From Rhodeus uyekii (Eukaryota > Chordata > Actinopteri > Cypriniformes > Acheilognathidae), in contig JAWRVZ010000057.1 of assembly GCA_037043235.1 (NCBI GenBank), positions 930,001 through 994,000 of the forward strand: DNA of 64,000 bases, in the 5' to 3' direction. Within the stretch, counting starts at the first letter, position 1; each line of letters begins with the position of its first letter. Below, piece after piece: positions 1-6,800 of the stretch. The position numbers and the translations under genes are program-made. The notes under the pieces are model-generated. The model saw only the letters and a program-made list of their open reading frames with translations. It made no database searches and had not been told where the DNA came from.

Positions 1-551
1 AGGAATAACTCTCCCAAAAATGAAACTCACTCTCATGTCTTTGGAATACTATTTTCTTCTGTGAAACACAGAAGAGATTAATCATTTTTTCCCCAAGCTG
101 CTGATTCCATACCATGAAAGTGAAGGCTGACCATAACTGTCAAGCTAAACTTTCATTCGAATTTCGATTTTCTCACACAAAGTTATCAGCTGTCTTTGGA
201 GGACACAGAATACAGCACATGACTTGTATGGACTTCTTTTTGAGGTGCTTGTATACAAACTCATATCAAAAATACCTAATTTTTACTTCATATGAATGAA
301 TGATAGCATTTAAACTTTTGGTGAACTATTCTTTAAAATGTTAGTTTTTGAACATGCAATGATTTTCTAAAGCATTTCATTGTGAAACAATTAAGGTGTT
401 TATAGTGCTGCTCTCCTGAAACTTGTAACAAGTTTTCACTTTATACAATGTGATTTTGAGCTTCCGTTTTTATCATTTGAGTTTTTTCCTTCAATTTTCA
501 TGTTAGAAACTATAGTTAAAACATCTTGGTTGTGCGTCTGTGACTCCTCAG

Positions 552-805
552 GGCCGACGGAGGTGTACGGTGACTCCTGTGAAAATAGAGGTGAGAGAGT
601 CTGTGAAGGAGGAGAAGAAAAAGGAGGAGGTGCAAGTTGGAGGAGAAAACAGCGGAGAGGAGCAAAAGGAGAAATCTGATGGGGAGACTCCCGGGAAACG
701 CCGCAGTCGCCGTCTCGATGACTCTGATAAAGACACTGATGATGAAGAGCAGGAGGATGATGAAGATGAGGAGGAAGATGGCGAGAGATCAAGACTCAGG
801 GAACG
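552..805 (+). CDS. arid4a: arid4a exon A: linker before the chromobarrel
   Basis: Acceptor CTCCTCAG ends at 551 and donor GTGAGT starts at 806. The exon enters in phase 0 and leaves in phase 2. It encodes GRRRCTVTPVKIEV and then a run dominated by Lys, Glu and Asp. Such acidic linkers are typical between the ARID and chromobarrel domains of ARID4 proteins. Low complexity makes this the least diagnostic exon, but it splices in frame to the chromobarrel exon. Confidence 0.85.
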
Positions 806-3800
806 GTGAGTCATCTGTGCATAACCTGTTAAACGTTTGACTGTCCTGATGAGCTGATTTTGGATTTATTAAACCTGTAATGTACCAAATGTCATTTAAA
901 CTGAAAACTTTCATTCATGTGATTAGGCTTGAAACTTTGGGGGTGAATCAAATATGATGATATCAGGGAATGGTTTCGCTTGCATCTCATGCGATGTCAC
1001 ACTTCTCTTGGCTCCTCTGCGTTTAAACGAAAGAAATGCTTGTTGATTCATTAGTTAATTTGAAACTCAGACTCTTTCTTTCTAGAGATTCCTATTAAAG
1101 GGGGCATATTTTTTACTTGTCAAGCTTTTTATTTTCTAGCTCTAGGCCAATTATGTTTTTGGACTTCAAATTGAATACTTTAGTTTTAAAAGACTATGTT
1201 CCCCCCTCTCTCTGACCCTTAAGTGAAATGGTCTGTTTTTGTTGAGGAGGTCTATAATACCTGGAGAAAAATCTCTCTTTCCTCATGCTGTTGTTCATTA
1301 CTGTGGGCCACATTGCTGAATAGGTGCTGATATGTAAAATATGTGTGGTTGTATGCAAGGCTGTCACTGAAGGAATTGCCCTTTAACAAAAATAAAGCAA
1401 AAATGAAGTTGGCTTGTCAGTATCACTATATTGCGGGTATCTTGACAACCCTAGATGTGTTAATGTGCTTGTGTTGGAACACAAATACTGTGAAATAATT
1501 CACTGGTGGTCTAGGGGGAAGTTGTGAGCATTTGAGTTCTACCGTTCAAAAGTTTGGAAAGTTCCTTATGTTCACCAATTATACATTTATTGCAGAGCAA
1601 TGCAAGTCACTTTGGATAAAAGCATCTGCCGAATGTGAAAAAACAGCAAATTGTGAAATATTGCTACAATTTAAAACGACTTTTTTTATTTTATTATATT
1701 TTAAAAAGTAATTTATTTCTGTGATGTTAAAGCTGAATTTTCAGCATCGTTACTCAAGTCTTTAGTGTCACATGAACCTTCAGAAATCATTCTGATATGA
1801 TGATCTGACGCTCAAGAAACATTTCTTATTATAAATGTTGAAACAGTCGTGCTGCTTAATGTTTTTTTGAGAACAGATACTTTTTTTGTTTAGGATTCTT
1901 TGAATGGAATGTTCAAAAGAAAAGTGTTTGTTTATTATTCTTTACTGACACTTGATCAGTTTAATGCATCTGTGTTGAATAAAAAAAAGTTTGAAATTTT
2001 GAATTATTCGTTTTTGCTTTTCACTTACTGAAACGTACTAGTGCATGTTTATATAGTAAGTCAAACTCTTATTTCAGAACAACAACAAAAGGTGTTATTT
2101 AGTATGATTTATTTAATAATTTATATTGCTTATTCCTTTTAAGAAGAAAAAAACCCTGATGTGGATGATTGCATAATCATTTGTGGTGTTTGACAGTGAT
2201 GAGAGGGAGGAGGGTGATGGGTGTGAGGACTCGGAGCACTCTTTGACCGGCACTAAAGTTAAAGTGAAATATGGCAAGGGGAAGACGCAGAAGATCTATG
2301 AAGCCAACATCAAGAACACAGAGACCGATAACGGAGAACTTCTTTACCTGGTGCATTACTACGGCTGGAATGTGAGGTGAGGTGTTGATGTGACCGTTTT
2401 TTTGACAGTTCGTTTACTTATTTGAAAGGTCTATACTTAATAAATACCAGATTTTTGGTGTACGAGAAAGTCATACTGAAAATTGAAGGCTTGTTTATGA
2501 GAATGGGGTCAAATATGATGATAGCAGAGAATGGTTTCGCTAACTTGACTGATGTCACCTGATGTTACGCTTCTCTTGGCTGACTGATTAACCCCGGTTT
2601 CAATTCCACATTTGCTGTAATAGACTTTAAGCCTGTTACCAAAATATGAGACGACTTGGGTTAGATTTCTGAACTCTCAGACAGTATGCGTTAAATGTCC
2701 AGTGTTCATTTGAAAGTGTCCGAATGGTTCATGAAGACTTAATGGTTTATTTATTGCTCACCTTCTGTGTGATTTACAATATTATTCAAGAGTTTTTTTT
2801 ATTTTTTTTATTCTCGGTAACAGATATGATGAATGGGTCAAGGCAGATCGAATAATATGGCCTGGAGATAAGGGTGGAACAAAGAGAAAACAAAAGAAAA
2901 AAATGAAGGTGAGTGGCAATCTTAAAAAATAAAAAAACACACTTCTCTTTTGAGAACCATGTGAAAAATTGTTTACATGCTCTCCTTCACCACAGAATAA
3001 AGAAGATGGAGAGGAGGATAAGGTCAAAACAGTGGTACGGCGAGGTCGTCCTCCACTTAAATCCACCCCTCCCAGCACCTCCCGAAGTCTGTCCAAGACC
3101 CCCAGCAGTGAAGGTCGGTCTAGCAGTAAGAACTCGCGGCCTGCTGATTCCTCTGCCCTGCCAAACGGAGAGGGTAAGACTGTCCATGTCAAAAGCTGTA
3201 TGGATAACTGGTGATATTGTAGCTAAAGTTTAGGTCTAAAAACTGGAAACAAATCACAGCCATTCTTGTTTCTGGGGTAAGATTAATGGCTTTGTGGGTT
3301 TTATTTAACATTGCTACTATTATACAGTAATATCTTGAGAAACGAGCCCAATCCGCTTCAGGACTGAGTACTAGGGACCAACCAAATTCACGGGTAAAAA
3401 CTCGCAATTTCACGGAAGGTTTTAAAAAAAACACTCGATTACACGGAAAATTCACGGGTACAATTTTTAGGCACCAATCACTGCAATCAGTCCATCTGCT
3501 GTCACACCCGCTGTTTTGTATTCTAAAATACCACTTTTCGACTGTTCACCTGTATTAAAAAACAAAAAGGAAACAAAATACGACTACAACGCACGTAGCC
3601 ACACACTCCGCAATGCCATGTGACATTAATGAAATAGTTTACAGTTTTTCGTGGACAAAACTTGGCCGACCAACGTGGTTACTGTCAAATGGTTACTGCG
3701 AACGCCAGAATGCTGTTATACTCGTATCCGGCGGAACTTCTTTTGCTGCTGTTTTGTAGGCTGCAAACTCGGCTAAGACGCTACGATCATCTGCTCCTGG

Positions 3801-6800
3801 TATACTCTTTATCAGTAAAAATATTTATCTTCAAAAAAAATTTCACTATTTCACGCTTGTTGGGTGTTTTCACGGAAAGTGGCAGATTTCAAATGTCACG
3901 GCCGTGAAATCGTGAATTTGGTTGGTCCCTACTGAGTACGCAACTCGAGTTGCTCGTATCTCAAATAATTTTTTCCCATAGGAAATAACAGAAAAAAAAT
4001 TAATACGCTCTGGCCCTCTAAAAAAAAAAAACTCCCCTATTAGTGCTAATAACAATGGAAAAAAACTTTTTTAATTGCTATAGAGACACACACATAACAT
4101 TTTTGTAGTGTATAAGGATATAAAATAAAATGTGGTTTTAATTATGAGTTCTTACCTTCGAGACAAACGATACAGTACTGGCATGTGCAGAGAAGGAGGG
4201 ATTGTCAATTATGTAAAATGCGTAGATAATGCAAACACAATACGAAGTGTAGTGTTTCTTCCCATGTAGTGTATTAGACTACACTCACAATAATGTGCCT
4301 CAGAACCTCATATTTATTATTATTGAACACGCATAACTTGTGCTGCTCCCAGCTTAATACTCCTGAATCACTCGTCACCCCCGGTAACCTCCTGCTGTAA
4401 AACCAAGGTGGCCCTCTAGTGGAGATCATATGCAATTACCCCATAAATGTACAGAGATTAATTCGCTCCAAGAGCGAGCTTGTAACCCAAAATTCTTGTA
4501 CACCAAAACAATTTGCCCCATAAGAATGCACTAAAAATCAATCGATTCGTCGTACGTATATTCCTTGTTGTATGTATACAATTGTGACCGTGGCCAGTGC
4601 TTTAACTTCCTTTTTTAAATATTTTGTACAGGTACCCCTCGCCGGCGAACAAGGAGAACTTCTGGGATGTATGATTCTGATAGAGGATCTAATGGTAAGA
4701 GCAGCTTGTGTTGTTTTGAGTTAATAGAAAAACACCTGCTGAAATTGATTGCTTTTTTTTTGCCACGTTGCTTTAACCCTTTCACACACAAAAAATTTTT
4801 AGGCGTGACACGCCGCAGCCACAATAGCACTGTATGACAGATGCATCGCGTTTATTTATTTCTTTTTTTATTAAAAATATGGACCATCTTGTTGGCTTTT
4901 ATCAACTACCTGATATTCCAATTCTCAAATATGTGGAAGTGAATGCGTTTTGTAATTTAAAAACATTTATAACTCTGATCTGTTGGATTTACACGTCAAT
5001 TCAGTCACTTCTCCTGAAATACGACTGAAATACCAACTGTAAGTGTCTGGTGAAGTGGGAGAAGAATAGAGTGAACTTTATAATTAACGATGCAATGTGT
5101 ATAAATAAAACACCTTGCCAATTTATAACTGAACGATTGCTATTTTCGCTTTTATAGACATCAGTGTGTATTTTTCAATATATAAATGTATTGTTTTGCC
5201 AGTACTTCTGAGTGTTTAAATGTCTGAAACCTGAAATAAACCTTATGTGGTTGAACACAGATGAATAGTTGTGATAAACGACAAGCTATGAGTGCGTCCA
5301 TCTCGAGCTCAGTGTCAATCAACGCGCAAAAACACGTTTGAATTTAGGGGTTGATCATGTGACGCACTGAACAGTATAATCACACTGATGTGATCATACG
5401 TGTCAAAGGGTTAAACACGTCTTTGAAAGAAATTTGAAGGATTATTCCTTTTTTTCTCCTTTGAAAATTGAAGGCTTGTTTATAAGAACGGGGTCCAAAA
5501 TGATGATACCAGAGAATGGTTTCGCTAACTTGACTGATGTCACCTGATGTTACACTTCTCTTGGCTGTCTGATTAACCTCTTCTTCAGTTCAAAAAACTT
5601 TTGCACTTTGCAGAACATCAACCCAGAATGTTTCTTTCAATAATTACGTTTGTGGCTGATTCAAATATATTTTATTTCTTTTTTTTGTCTTAGAACTTAG
5701 TAAAGTGTTAATAATTTTGCTCAGAAAGCACAGATAATTCATCTGTTTTTCAGTATAGGTTGCAGCTTAATGATGGTTAATTTTCATATTTTGTTTTTTT
5801 CATGTTTTTAGATTCGGGGAACTCTTCAGATGATAGTGAGTGCGAGGAATCTCTTGAGAAGAAGCTGGAGTGGATTGAGAGAACTGATCCACCATCGACA
5901 GCAAAACAAGAGGCAGTTGAGGATCTGTCAGAGGAGAGCACAACAACAGAACCTGCACAGACTGAGCCTGAACTACCCAGCAGCCCACAGGAGATGCCCA
6001 ACTTTAAGGAGAGTGAGAGTAAACCTGAGGAAGATGCATCGCGTCTTCCTGTTGAGTCCGATGATGGATCTCCAAAACCAAGAGCAAAGAAGCCTCGTTT
6101 GAGAGAACCAGGATCAGAAACGCAAACACCTGCTGCTGCTAATCACACACAGACAGAGGAACCCTCCACTCCTCCACGGCCTGTTAAGAAATCCCAGGAA
6201 ACGCCGCATAACAGTCCCGCAGAGAGAATAAAGCTGGTGGACAGAGCCGGTTCAGACACAGACTCTGCAACAGAGGACATCGGGCCTCCAGAGCGAAGCA
6301 GCGCAATGAAACGCAAAATTACTGAACAGCGAACGCCGGAAAAGAAAATTCGCCTGGAAAGAAAAGAAGAACCCAAAACACTTTCTCCAGCTAAAACACC
6401 ACTGATAGAGAACAAACCTGAGCCTGAGAAGAGGACAGAGGTGGTGCAGAAACCCGAGGAACCCCCTACTCCAACACTATTGTCTCCCAGCAAAGATATC
6501 GAGATGAAATCTGAGATGCCTGCTCTTACCAGAGAGGTGCTCCTCAAGGTAGATCCTCCATGCCCAGAGCTGGAGGATCCAACAGCAGCCACAAACGAGG
6601 AAATGATGCCTCAAATTGGGCCTGAGGCGCTAGTCTGCCACGAAGTAGACCTTGACGATCCAGAGGAGAAGGAGAAACCCTCCAGTGAAGAGTTATTGAA
6701 TATGATGGAAGAAGAGAAAGCTCATTCTGAGCCTCTTCCTCTGGAGCCTTCTGACCACCTTCCTCATGTCCTGGTAACAGGGGGACCTCCACGTCGGTTT

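Noticed and set aside
548..814. Antisense Ser-rich open frame opposite arid4a exon A
   Set aside because: Produced by the Glu/Asp/Lys codon bias of the sense exon; no start context, splice logic or homology.
6143..6592. 149-codon antisense frame in arid4a exon F
   Set aside because: Mirror of a biased coding exon; the composition mirrors the sense strand and no family is recognisable.
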